A stretch of DNA of 64,000 bases from CAZCTC01 sp964501335 (lineage in GTDB: Bacteria; Chloroflexota; Anaerolineae; B4-G1; SLSP01), in the NCBI GenBank assembly GCA_964501335.1, contig CAZCTC010000025.1, positions 1 through 64,000 of the forward strand, in the 5' to 3' direction. The notes under the pieces were generated by a model, which worked only from the letters and a program-made list of their open reading frames with translations, was not told where the DNA came from and searched no databases. A program made the position numbers and the translations under genes. Shown here piece by piece: positions 8,815-17,877 of the stretch. The first letter of the stretch is position 1; each line of letters opens with the position of its first letter.

Positions 8815-8961
8815 TTTTGCATCCCGCCCCCGGCACTTTCCAGGCAAAAAACGACGCGCAGGACAGACAGGAAGAGTTTTTTGTTTGTGTTTTGGCGCGC
8901 ATAAGAATGCGCGCCAAAACACGGCTTTTTTCTCCCGCTTTTCCAGGTGAACCGCACAGAT
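8815..8961 (-). repeat. Intergenic hairpin repeat (GCGCGCAT stem), reverse copy
   Basis: Reverse orientation. Hairpin at 8887-8922 with 16-base arms GTGTTTTGGCGCGCAT / ATGCGCGCCAAAACAC and loop AAGA; tail to its left, head (ACCGCACAGAT) to its right. On the plus strand the hairpin runs into CGGCTTTTTTC. It is head-to-head with the next copy. Confidence 0.88.
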
Positions 8962-8969
8962 AGCATTTT

Positions 8970-9118
8970 TCGACCTGTACGATGAGCCCTAAAAAACAAG
9001 GAAAAGAAAAGCCTATGTTTTCGGCGGCTTTCTGAAGCCGCCGAAAACATAGGCAAAAAAACTCTCTCCATCCCGCGCGTCGCATCTGGCCGGGAAAAGA
9101 TCACTTGCGGGACGCTAC
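8970..9118 (+). repeat. Intergenic hairpin repeat (GGCGGC stem), forward copy
   Basis: Head CGACCTGTACGAT; hairpin at 9011-9054 with the longest stem in the set (18-base arms GCCTATGTTTTCGGCGGC and its complement, loop TTTCTGAA). Tail CTCTCTCCATCCCGCGCGTC then TTGCGGGACGCTACAA. On the minus strand the hairpin can terminate the giant gene that ends at 9175. Confidence 0.9.
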
Positions 9119-9174
9119 AAGGTGGACCTGTTTTCAAGACAGAAGGCCATGCACCCGCCCCGGAAATCCGCCGC

Positions 9175-12100
9175 CTACTTCTCCTTCATCGTTACCGGCA
9201 AATAAACCCGATACACCGGAATAGCCTGCACCACAAAGGTCACCGGAATCGTCAGCACCGGACTGACCGGATCCTGGCTCTGAATCTGAATCGCCGTAGT
9301 ATAGGTCATGTCCGGCGTCACGGTCGGCCAGGCAGTAAAATTCAACGTCACCGAAACCACCCCATCCGCCGTGACCAGGGTTTGCGTCGGCACAAAACTC
9401 AACCAGGGCGCATTTTCCGCACTCATATTCAAAGTTGAAGCCGCCCCCCCCTGATTGGTCACGGTAACGACATGGCTGGTCGAACCGCCGGTCATCAAAG
9501 TTACCAGCAGGGGATCCTGAACCGTATGGACACAGGGGCGCAACAGCCGCAGATTGAAATCCGCGGTCACCGTGACCTGGCTGGTCACATTGACTCCGGT
9601 CATCAGGCGGCTTTCATGATTGGCCGCAGTAACCGTAACCGTCAACGGCCCGCTCGCCGGATCCACCCCCAGATGATAGGAACCATCCGCCGCCGTCTGC
9701 AACGTCGTGCTGAGGCCGTTATGATCCTGGATCAACACCTCGGCCCCCCCCAGCGGAGCTGATTGAGCATCGCAATAGCCCCGACTCCGAACAACGCCGG
9801 CCACGGTCGCCAACCCTGGGGCATTCACCGTCAGGGTCACCGGTACCACCCCGGCCTTATAAGGAGTCCCACTCACAGCGCTCAGATAAGCCCGATAAAC
9901 ACCGGGCAACAGGCTCGCCGAGTTGAATCCCACCGCAACCGAGATCGTCTCACCCGCAGCAATCGATTCCACAGTGGAAGGGGTCACCGTGACCCAGGAA
10001 GCATTCGGAGCACCACAGACCGTACTCTCGCCGGAACTGGCGGCCAGCATCCACCCGGTTTTGGAATTGACCGCCCACAGCCGGCCGGTGCAATCGAGAT
10101 CCAGACCCGCCTGTGCAAAATCGTCCATGCCGGTCAGATCAAAACCACCCAGCAAGGCATATCCGTTGTTCACATCCACCACGTAGATATCCTTGTAAAG
10201 GGCTTCCGGGCCATGAACGGCCACGAAAAGATGGCCGCTCTTAGAGGCATAGGCCAGACCGGAAATCGGGAGATTGAGGGCCGCCTCTTCGATCAGCTCC
10301 CCGGCCCGCGTGAACCGATAGATCACACCGTCGTTCCAGGAACCGGCAAAGAAAGTGTCGGTCGTAGGATCATAAGCCAGCCCCCGCTGCGAAGAGCCGA
10401 ACGCCGGACAGATTTTATGTCCCGTACTGCCCGTGAGAGGATCCAACTCATAGACACAATTGTCACCGCCCACATTGATCTGCCAGAGCTTCCGGGCCAA
10501 CGAATCGTAAGCCATATCCCCGGCCCAGCGCCCCCGCCAGGATGCCGTAGTCATGCTGAAGGCGGTCTGGCTGCCGTTCATCCCAAATTGATAATTGCGA
10601 TCGTCGCCAGCGGTCGCCCCCCCAAGAGGATTGCCCACCCATAATTGCTCTTGATGAGCATCATAGGCCACCCCCCACGCATTGGCCAGCCCGGTCGTCC
10701 AGGAAAGCACGACCGCCCCCCCGGGAATGGACGGCAATTCGGCGGTCGGCTCACTGTAATAAGAAATCGCGCTCAACGAAGGAAGCTCAAAAAGCTGGGG
10801 GCTCAAATAGCGTCCCCGATGCTCAAAAACTCCCCCGGGCTGCAGGAACGAGAGTCCCTGTGCCGTCTTAAACAGATTTACCGCAAGAGGTTGGCCGCCG
10901 GCATTGTGCAGACCCAACCAGAAACTGGACTGCTGGGAAGGCTGCAACTCCACATCAAAAGCGGCCGGCTGCATAACCAGGCGGCCGGACTCCAGATAAA
11001 AATCATGGGGGGTCACCTGATCGAGAACGACCGTCTCCGAAATGGTTTGAGGTTGATAGAGATCACCCATCGTGGCCGTCAAAACCACCGTTCCCGTAGG
11101 CGCAAACAGCGCATAGACGCCGTCTTCCATCGTAAGAGCAACCCCATCGGTTACCACCGCATCCGTCAGCAGCGCCTGGGTATTCGCATCGTAGACATGG
11201 CCGACGACCCAGCCCCCGGCCTGCGGTTGACAGCTCATCTCCCCCACCGTCACATCGTCAATATGGACATCATTGCCGTAGAAACTCGTCCCCAGAAATC
11301 CCAGACGCAAATCCGCTATCCCGGTATAAGCCGTCAAATCCAGCGTATGTTTCTTCCACGCCGTTGTACCGTCATAACGCAAAATGGGATATCCCACATT
11401 ATGCCAGCTAAACCCGCCGTCGACCGAAATCTGCACCTGCACCTGATCGTCGCTGGGAGACAGTCCGGTATCATGGTACATCCAGAAAGAAACGGTCGGA
11501 ACATTTACCGTGGTCATATCGATGCCGCTTTCATAATAAAGACGGGCGGCGCCGCTCGATCCGGCATCGAACGAATTGAAATAAACCAGATTGGCCCCGC
11601 TGTGCGCCGCAATGCCCGCAGGATTACGGGTGCCGGCATGAGTGGCCCACCCCGCCCGCGGCGTCGTCGTCACCACCCGGGTCATAGCCCAATCTTCCGG
11701 CAAAGCCGGCGGCTCCACCGCTTCAAAATCCTCAATCCAGGCTCCGGTCAAATGATAGCCGGGCAACTCACACTGCCCCGCCACAATGGACAGGCCCGCA
11801 TTGAAGATCTGGTCTTCGCTCAACATAAAAGCCTGAGAAATGGGTTGATATCCGGAAATCCACGAAGTCACGGAAAGCGTATAAGAGATCCCCCGGGCCA
11901 GTGTCAGACTGTAAGAACCGGTCGCGGGATCGGTCCAGACCGCATGCCAGGAAGGATCAACGCCATCGCCGGCGCTTTCAACCACGACCCGGGCATACAA
12001 CGGCCAGTTCGACTCCGCATCCCGTACCACGCCCGAAATAACGGCGGTTTCCTGCACCGGGAGAAAAAAGTCCTGGGAAGTGGTCATCCCGGCAGTAACC

Positions 12101-13923
12101 GTCACAATCGCCACCGAAGCTGAAGTATCAAACCCATAGGGGCGGGTCGTCAACGTATAAACTCCGCCCGGAATTTGCAGACGATATTCCCCCACCGTAT
12201 TGGATAAAGCTTCCCAACGCGCTCCATTATCACCCCAGGCCACCACCCGCGCCCCGACCAGCGGCCTGTCGGAGCCTGCAATATGAAGTGTCCCGGTCAG
12301 CGCCCCCCGAGTCTCGGCCGCCAGACATCCGTCAAACCGGAACGCGCCGATGCGGGTACCCCAGTTCAAATCCCCCAGGCTGTACTGTTGAGAATACCAG
12401 AAGGTGCAGTCATCCTGAGGATCGACATTCAAAATACTGACCGGCCCCCAGGCATGGTTGCCGATCTGAGCGGCCGAGCCGGTGAACAGGCTGGTTTCAG
12501 CCTGCGCCATAGCCCCCCAATCATCGCCGACCAGCCGGCCGACATACCGGATAGAAGGATAGATACTTTCACTGGAAACATTAAAGCCCAGCGCCATATT
12601 TCCCAAACGATCCTGCGCTATGCTGCCCAGCCACCGCTGGCTGCTGTCCAGAGGAGCATAGGTGTTATACTGATAAACTTCCCACAACTCACCCGACTTA
12701 CGCAGTTCATACCAACGGATGCCGGCCCGGGAACCGTCGCCGCTGAGCACATCCACACTGTGATTCAGCACCAGGCTCTCATAACCGCCGAAATTCCGAT
12801 AAGCCAGCCGGGACATCAACCGATCGCCTGAACCGGCCAGCTTTTGGGCCACCGGCTGAGGAATACAATTTAAGGTCTCGGGACAAAGCGGAGCGAAATC
12901 CGTAACCGGCAAAAACATATTCGGCTGTCCATTGGACCCAAATGTTGCATTCTCAGGATGGTTCCAATCCACCGAGAAAGACCAGAGCTGCAAAGAATCG
13001 AGTGCCCCCAAAGCCGTAGCATTGCTGATCGCCGCAAAATATGCCGCCGAACCGGCCGCCGGAGTCTGAATTCCATCCAGATCAGCCGGCAGCAAATGCT
13101 GATAATTTCCGGAAACCCCTTCCAGATCGAAATAGACATAGCGAGCTTCAGGGTCGCCGGCCAACAACTCATCCCGGTTGAAGGCATAAACAGCCCCCCC
13201 CGCCCAATTGTTCCCGGAATCGGTCTGATCGCTGGCCATATAATAAGCATCGGTCCAGGCTCCCCACCGGGGAGATTCACTGAACTTGGCTCCCGTGTTA
13301 AAGGCATACCGGTACCAGGATCCGGCAGGATCGGCCGTCTGCGACACCGCCAGACATTGATAATAAGAATTGCTCAAACCCGCACTTTGGGCCAGGAACC
13401 AGCGTTGCGCCCGGGAATCAAAAAGCACGACCGGATTGCCGTAGTTATCCGACTCACACGGGCCCCCAAAGCCGCGCCAGATCAAGTTGCCGGCAACCGG
13501 ACCCAGGACCACGACCGGCGATCCCTGCGTCACATCCCAGATCTCCATGCCGAAATTGACCCATTGCACGTAGTATTTTTTACCGGTAGAAGGATCATAA
13601 CCAATATCGCCGCTGATAGACGATTCCGCCGCTCCATAACGGTTATTGATCCCGGCAAAGCTGGTCAGAGGCGTCGGCATGGCAAACCGAAACCAGGCCC
13701 CGCTTCCCCCGAGAGGGTTTTCCAACCGCGACGGAACCACGGTCTGCATCACAGCCGGCGCCATCTCCCGCAAAGAGAAAGATAAATCCATCCGTTCGGC
13801 AATTCCGACCCCCGGTCCGAGGGAAGTTTTCGCCGCCAATACCGGCCCCCAACCACCCAGGCCAAGCAAAATTCCGGCGAGGGCCAACAACATCCCAATG
13901 CGCCACCAACGCAAAGATTTCAT
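9175..13923 (-). CDS. Giant secreted Ig/propeller surface protein (paralogue A)
   Basis: About 1582 residues, exported. The ATG at 13923 (third codon of the longest frame) has AGGAG eight bases upstream and is preferred. Order of parts: signal peptide; an N-terminal propeller-like region, about 80-540 (GYDPSTGKKYYVQW, ESDNYGNPVVLFDS); two carboxypeptidase-regulatory-like domains at about 543 and 633; a MAM/choice-of-anchor-J jelly roll, about 730-900; an Ig-like domain interrupted at about 1030-1306 by a second propeller (VNVGGDNCVYELDP); further regulatory-like and Ig domains; tail VYLPVTMKEK. It lacks the C-terminal PKD pair of its paralogues. No catalytic motif was recognised; an adhesin or surface-layer-like role is inferred only from architecture. 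Confidence 0.85.
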   Translation of the reverse strand: MKSLRWWRIGMLLALAGILLGLGGWGPVLAAKTSLGPGVGIAERMDLSFSLREMAPAVMQTVVPSRLENPLGGSGAWFRFAMPTPLTSFAGINNRYGAAESSISGDIGYDPSTGKKYYVQWVNFGMEIWDVTQGSPVVVLGPVAGNLIWRGFGGPCESDNYGNPVVLFDSRAQRWFLAQSAGLSNSYYQCLAVSQTADPAGSWYRYAFNTGAKFSESPRWGAWTDAYYMASDQTDSGNNWAGGAVYAFNRDELLAGDPEARYVYFDLEGVSGNYQHLLPADLDGIQTPAAGSAAYFAAISNATALGALDSLQLWSFSVDWNHPENATFGSNGQPNMFLPVTDFAPLCPETLNCIPQPVAQKLAGSGDRLMSRLAYRNFGGYESLVLNHSVDVLSGDGSRAGIRWYELRKSGELWEVYQYNTYAPLDSSQRWLGSIAQDRLGNMALGFNVSSESIYPSIRYVGRLVGDDWGAMAQAETSLFTGSAAQIGNHAWGPVSILNVDPQDDCTFWYSQQYSLGDLNWGTRIGAFRFDGCLAAETRGALTGTLHIAGSDRPLVGARVVAWGDNGARWEALSNTVGEYRLQIPGGVYTLTTRPYGFDTSASVAIVTVTAGMTTSQDFFLPVQETAVISGVVRDAESNWPLYARVVVESAGDGVDPSWHAVWTDPATGSYSLTLARGISYTLSVTSWISGYQPISQAFMLSEDQIFNAGLSIVAGQCELPGYHLTGAWIEDFEAVEPPALPEDWAMTRVVTTTPRAGWATHAGTRNPAGIAAHSGANLVYFNSFDAGSSGAARLYYESGIDMTTVNVPTVSFWMYHDTGLSPSDDQVQVQISVDGGFSWHNVGYPILRYDGTTAWKKHTLDLTAYTGIADLRLGFLGTSFYGNDVHIDDVTVGEMSCQPQAGGWVVGHVYDANTQALLTDAVVTDGVALTMEDGVYALFAPTGTVVLTATMGDLYQPQTISETVVLDQVTPHDFYLESGRLVMQPAAFDVELQPSQQSSFWLGLHNAGGQPLAVNLFKTAQGLSFLQPGGVFEHRGRYLSPQLFELPSLSAISYYSEPTAELPSIPGGAVVLSWTTGLANAWGVAYDAHQEQLWVGNPLGGATAGDDRNYQFGMNGSQTAFSMTTASWRGRWAGDMAYDSLARKLWQINVGGDNCVYELDPLTGSTGHKICPAFGSSQRGLAYDPTTDTFFAGSWNDGVIYRFTRAGELIEEAALNLPISGLAYASKSGHLFVAVHGPEALYKDIYVVDVNNGYALLGGFDLTGMDDFAQAGLDLDCTGRLWAVNSKTGWMLAASSGESTVCGAPNASWVTVTPSTVESIAAGETISVAVGFNSASLLPGVYRAYLSAVSGTPYKAGVVPVTLTVNAPGLATVAGVVRSRGYCDAQSAPLGGAEVLIQDHNGLSTTLQTAADGSYHLGVDPASGPLTVTVTAANHESRLMTGVNVTSQVTVTADFNLRLLRPCVHTVQDPLLVTLMTGGSTSHVVTVTNQGGAASTLNMSAENAPWLSFVPTQTLVTADGVVSVTLNFTAWPTVTPDMTYTTAIQIQSQDPVSPVLTIPVTFVVQAIPVYRVYLPVTMKEK

Positions 13924-14253
13924 GTTCATTTCTCCTGAAAAATGCTGATGTAGAAAACGGACGTAGAAAACTGCAGGATATTAGTGGCAACTTTGTTTGA
14001 TTACAATCTCAAACAACAGGTCTGTGGCCCGAAGAATTTCGAGAATTATAAAGCCCCATCGAAAAATAAAAGCCAGAGAGACCCCCTTACCTGACAGGCA
14101 CCTTTTGCCCCCAGCAGCAAAAGGCCCCAAAACCGCCCCCCTCCACCTGATTCTAATATGCGGTTAGAGATCAGGCGTTTCCCTTACCCATTTTTATTCC
14201 ATCTCCCCCTCCCTCTTATCCGGCAACGAAAAATCAGCGATGAAATTTTTACA

Positions 14254-14308
14254 AGTGTTTTCGCGGGCTTTAGAAAGCCCGCGAAAACACTAACAAAAAA
14301 CCTGTTAG
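14254..14308. repeat. Degenerate hairpin repeat (CGCGGGC stem)
   Basis: Perfect hairpin at 14254-14291, arms AGTGTTTTCGCGGGC / GCCCGCGAAAACACT around TTTAGAAA. A second small hairpin CTAACA/TGTTAG follows at 14290-14308. Head and tail blocks are not recognisable, so membership rests on the stem and loop type. Confidence 0.65.
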
Positions 14309-14347
14309 CACATATAACTTCTGGGATCAAGGACGGCCACAGCGGAC

Positions 14348-14380
14348 CGCCCCTACAAAAAGGCCTGTGATGTAGGGGCG
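14348..14380. terminator. GC-rich hairpin after giant gene B
   Basis: Arms CGCCCCTACA and TGTAGGGGCG. It lies downstream of the minus-strand gene ending at 14417 but has no T-run, so terminator function is a guess. Confidence 0.45.
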
Positions 14381-14416
14381 CCCCTGTGGAGGCGCCCTAA
14401 ACCGGCCTGAAAAAGC

Positions 14417-17400
14417 TCAGGACTTCCGCTGAACCACCGGCAAATACAACATGTAGTAATTGGCCTGAATCAAAACCGTCCGGGTATAACTCAACGCTCC
14501 TCGGCCATTGGTCGCCGTCAACACCACTGTATAAATCCCGGCCGTAGCATAGGTATGTGTGGGATTTTCCAGCGTGCTGGTATTCGTCACCCCGCCCGCC
14601 GGATCGCCGAAGTTCCATTCATAACCGGTAATCGCAGGATAAGCATATGAAGCATTGGTAAAAGTCACCGGAATCCCCATCTTCCATGATCCCGGCACCG
14701 TAAAACTTACCGCCGGCCGCCCCTCAATCGCCACCGTTTGAGTACAGGCATCCGCACCCAAAGTATTCGACACGTCCAGGGTCACCGTATAAGTTCCCAT
14801 CCGGGCATAGGTGTGCGTTGGATGGGCAAGCGTTCCGGTAAAACTATCGCCGAAATTCCAGAGATAGGTGATCGGTTGTGTCCCGGTCCCGGTAAATGTA
14901 AAGACCGTCGCCGTCCCAAAATCGGTCGGGCTGTTGCTGTTAAAGGCACAGGCAGGCGGCCCATCAACCCGGAACGTAATCGGAACCAGAAGCTCCGGAC
15001 TGACCGGATCGGTACTCTGAATATGAAGAACGGTCGAATTCGTCATACCCGGCGTGAACGTCGGCAGCGCCGTAAAAGTCAGAGAAATCGGCTGGACTTC
15101 TCCGGCCTCCAAATCAAACGTCGTCGGAGAAACTGCCAGCCAGGGAGCCGCCGGAGCAAAATCGATCGAGATGCCAGAACTGACCATTCCCGAATTCGTC
15201 AGGGAGATCACCTGCGTCTCACTCTGATTGGCAAGGAGCGCCGCATCTACCCGCTCCGGATTCACAGTTCCACAAGGCTCCAACCGACGCAGATTGATAT
15301 TGGCCGTTGTCGTCACCTGAGAGGCAATCACAATCCCCGACAAAACCTGCGGTTCATACCCATCCATCGCCACCGATACCCGATAGGGAGTTCCAGCCGG
15401 GTCCAGCGGGAAAGAATAACGACCATCCACCCCCGTGTACAACGTCACACTGAAACCACTCTCACTCTGCAACAACACCGGCAACCCGTTTACAGGCAGG
15501 GGATTGAGATCGCAATGCCCCAACAATTTCACGGTCCCCGAAATCGCTCCCCACGAAGGCGGAATCGTCACCGTCAACACCACCGGAACCAGAAGATCGC
15601 CGTAAGGGGTATTGTTGAACCCCGCCAGCCGGGCAGAGTAAACGCCGGCATTGAGTTCCGCCGCAGAGATATTCAACGAAACGGTTCGATACCCGCCGGC
15701 CGCCACCGTCATCGTCACCGGAACTGCGGAAAGCCACGGGATGTCAGCCAGAGTCCCGGCTGGTTGTGAATTCACCGCCGCATTGATCTCCGACAACTCC
15801 AGAGAAGCAGCCAGACCGCCACTGTTGGTAAACGTAATGACCCCTGCATGGTTCTGCCCCATCGGCAACGTCAAAGCATACACCGCCGGCGTCACACTCA
15901 ATTTCCCCGCCGGCAAAAAGAAATCCTGCTTCATCGAAGTGCCGGCCACAACAGTCGGGGTCAGCACTTTAGGGCCATAGGCGCCGGTCACGGTCGCCGT
16001 CATCGGCTGCGCGCCGGCCGGCACAAACATAAGATAGAATGAATCGTCATTTGCCGGATCGGCAGTGGTCACGGTAGCAGAAATCGTCCCGGCAGCCGTG
16101 ACAATCGCGCCGGAAAGAATTTGAGTGGGATAATTCGCATCGTAAACATTGCCGAAAAGCATCCCCCCACTCGTCAACGAACAAACCGGAGAACCGATCG
16201 AAATGTCATCCAGAATAATGTTATTTCCGTAAGCGCTGATTCCCAGGAAACCAATACGCACGTTCGGTTGAGTGTGATAGAGGAACAGATCCACCGTATG
16301 GTTTGCCCATCCCGTTGTTGCACTGTAACGCGCAACCGGGCTACCGACATTGATCCAGGTAGAACCGCCATCGGTCGAAACCTGAACCTGCACCTGATCG
16401 TTTCTTGCCGAAAGGCCAGAATCATGGTACATCCAGAATGAAAGCATCCAGGAAGTAAGCCCGGTCATATCCAGGCCGGAAGTGGTATAAAGACGCGCCC
16501 CGGCTCCGGCCAAAGCGTTATAGGAATTAAACCCCGCCATATTAGGAGCGCTATGCGGAGTGGCCGTGGGATTCGTACTGGTCGTCCGGGTATCCCAGCG
16601 GGCAATCGGAGAAGTCGGCGTCACCACCGTTACAGCCCAACCCAGAGGCAAAGCCGGTACAACCGCCCGATCGAAAGTCTCGGCAAGCCCGCCGATGATC
16701 TTATACCCCGGCGCTCTACAGGAAACCATATCCGGATTGGCAATAAAATTCTGCGTCTGAGACCCGGTCACAGTCAACGGCCGGACCACCCCATCATAAC
16801 CGCCGGACCAGGTCGTCATGGTCAGCGTATAAACTGACCCTTCCGCCAGAGTCAAACTGTAAAAACCGGTGGCCGGATTGGTCCAGACCCGATTGGCCGG
16901 CGCCGGGGGGGCCACCGGATAACCGGTTACAACCACACTGGCATAGAGCGGCCAGCCGGCCGTCGCATCGCTTACTGTCCCCGAAACCACATAGCTCGGC
17001 ACGGCCGCCAGCGAGAAATTTACCGTTGCGGTGGTCCCCGAAACTACAGAAACCACCGATTGACCGGTCACATAACCATACGAACTCGCCGTCACCGTGT
17101 AACTTCCCACGGGCAACGCCAGACTGTAAATCCCAGAGCCATTGGAAACGGTGTCATAGACCTCAGTAACCAGGCGGGTGGCTCGAATGTTGATATTGGA
17201 TAAGGGCGCGCCGCTTCCGGCAGCCGTAACCGTCCCGGTCAAGGTGCCGGAGGGATCCAGGGCCATCTGAACGGCGGAAGGAGAAACAGACCCTCCTTCA
17301 GCCGCCACTTCTTGAAATTTTAACGGGGCCGGAGGAGTTTCCACTCTGGTTGAAGCCTGCACCATTCCCGGTCCCACAATAAAATTAGAAACCACTATTA

Positions 17401-17452
17401 AAACTACCAGGGCTCTAATCAAGTCAGGGAAGCGAGGTCGCAACACTTTCAT
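14417..17452 (-). CDS. Giant secreted Ig/PKD surface protein (paralogue B)
   Basis: About 1011 residues; ATG at 17452 chosen because GGAGG sits six bases upstream, inside the longer frame. Signal peptide, then regulatory-like beta domains (about residues 70 and 152, GTLTGTVTAAGSGAPL and VVSGTVSDATAGWPLY), a MAM/anchor-J jelly roll (about 257-424), a regulatory-like repeat (NVYDANYPTQ), an uninterrupted Ig-like domain (PWLSAVPVTMTVAAGG), another regulatory domain, a BACON-like Ig repeat (PWLAVSPTTFDLEAGE), two PKD domains (about 840 and 914; YLWNFGDSF, YEWNFGDPA) and the tail LYLPVVQRKS. It lacks both propellers of paralogues A and D. No enzymatic motif seen. Confidence 0.85.
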   Translation of the reverse strand: MKVLRPRFPDLIRALVVLIVVSNFIVGPGMVQASTRVETPPAPLKFQEVAAEGGSVSPSAVQMALDPSGTLTGTVTAAGSGAPLSNINIRATRLVTEVYDTVSNGSGIYSLALPVGSYTVTASSYGYVTGQSVVSVVSGTTATVNFSLAAVPSYVVSGTVSDATAGWPLYASVVVTGYPVAPPAPANRVWTNPATGFYSLTLAEGSVYTLTMTTWSGGYDGVVRPLTVTGSQTQNFIANPDMVSCRAPGYKIIGGLAETFDRAVVPALPLGWAVTVVTPTSPIARWDTRTTSTNPTATPHSAPNMAGFNSYNALAGAGARLYTTSGLDMTGLTSWMLSFWMYHDSGLSARNDQVQVQVSTDGGSTWINVGSPVARYSATTGWANHTVDLFLYHTQPNVRIGFLGISAYGNNIILDDISIGSPVCSLTSGGMLFGNVYDANYPTQILSGAIVTAAGTISATVTTADPANDDSFYLMFVPAGAQPMTATVTGAYGPKVLTPTVVAGTSMKQDFFLPAGKLSVTPAVYALTLPMGQNHAGVITFTNSGGLAASLELSEINAAVNSQPAGTLADIPWLSAVPVTMTVAAGGYRTVSLNISAAELNAGVYSARLAGFNNTPYGDLLVPVVLTVTIPPSWGAISGTVKLLGHCDLNPLPVNGLPVLLQSESGFSVTLYTGVDGRYSFPLDPAGTPYRVSVAMDGYEPQVLSGIVIASQVTTTANINLRRLEPCGTVNPERVDAALLANQSETQVISLTNSGMVSSGISIDFAPAAPWLAVSPTTFDLEAGEVQPISLTFTALPTFTPGMTNSTVLHIQSTDPVSPELLVPITFRVDGPPACAFNSNSPTDFGTATVFTFTGTGTQPITYLWNFGDSFTGTLAHPTHTYARMGTYTVTLDVSNTLGADACTQTVAIEGRPAVSFTVPGSWKMGIPVTFTNASYAYPAITGYEWNFGDPAGGVTNTSTLENPTHTYATAGIYTVVLTATNGRGALSYTRTVLIQANYYMLYLPVVQRKS

Positions 17453-17602
17453 CATATACCTCCACAAACAATCTTTAAAAATTTACTTCCGCCACTACCT
17501 GAACCGACAAAATCATCGCCGGACGGCGATAGATTTCCCAGAATTTTTAATTCCAGCATGGAAAGCTGAAATAAAACGGAGATCTGGAAATAAGATTCAA
17601 TC

Positions 17603-17667
17603 CGTTGCCAACCGGCACAGTTAGCCCGGAAAAGCGAGAGAAAAAAAGCCTGAGTTTTCGCGCGCTT
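17603..17667 (+). repeat. Truncated hairpin repeat
   Basis: Head-like GGCACAGTTAGCCCGG, A-rich spacer and GCC are followed by one stem arm only (GAGTTTTCGCGCGC). The second arm and the tail are missing, as if broken at the hairpin centre. Confidence 0.55.
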
Positions 17668-17796
17668 GTCGTTACTAAAAAACCGGGGAACACTAAGAGG
17701 GACATGCTTCCAACTATACTTGTCCAGGCAGTTGTGAGCCTGCCAATCTGGGGGAATTCACGTGCGACCACCTTCATGTCGATAACAGCTAAAAAC

Positions 17797-17824
17797 ATTA
17801 TACCTTCCCCCTAAAAGAAGTCAA
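17797..17824 (-). promoter_or_regulatory. Promoter of giant gene B
   Basis: Minus strand TTGACT (17819-17824), 16-base spacer, TATAAT (17797-17802). Transcription would begin near 17790, about 340 bases before the start codon. Confidence 0.6.
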
Positions 17825-17877
17825 GAATACTGGTAAAATTTATCTACTTAAATAATTTTTTCGCAAAAATATTTTCA

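Larger units (their letters stand above)
13924..14416. other. Intergenic region upstream of giant gene A
   Basis: About 490 bases without a convincing gene. It contains a minus-strand TATAAT-like -10 at 14045-14050 with a poor -35, a degenerate hairpin repeat at 14254-14308 and a GC-rich hairpin at 14348-14380 just past the stop of giant gene B. A 70-codon plus-strand frame here overlaps these structures and is not credible. Confidence 0.6.
17453..17877. other. Long untranslated leader of giant gene B
   Basis: About 425 bases with no gene. It holds a good minus-strand promoter at 17797-17824, which would give a leader of more than 300 bases, and a hairpin repeat truncated in mid-stem (17603-17667). 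A block at 17677-17703 (AAAAAACCGGGGAAC) recurs upstream of giant gene D. Confidence 0.6.

Noticed and set aside
9763..12123. Plus-strand frames of 293 and 492 codons opposite giant gene A
   Set aside because: Shadow composition, no domains; the opposite strand encodes a clear paralogue of gene D.
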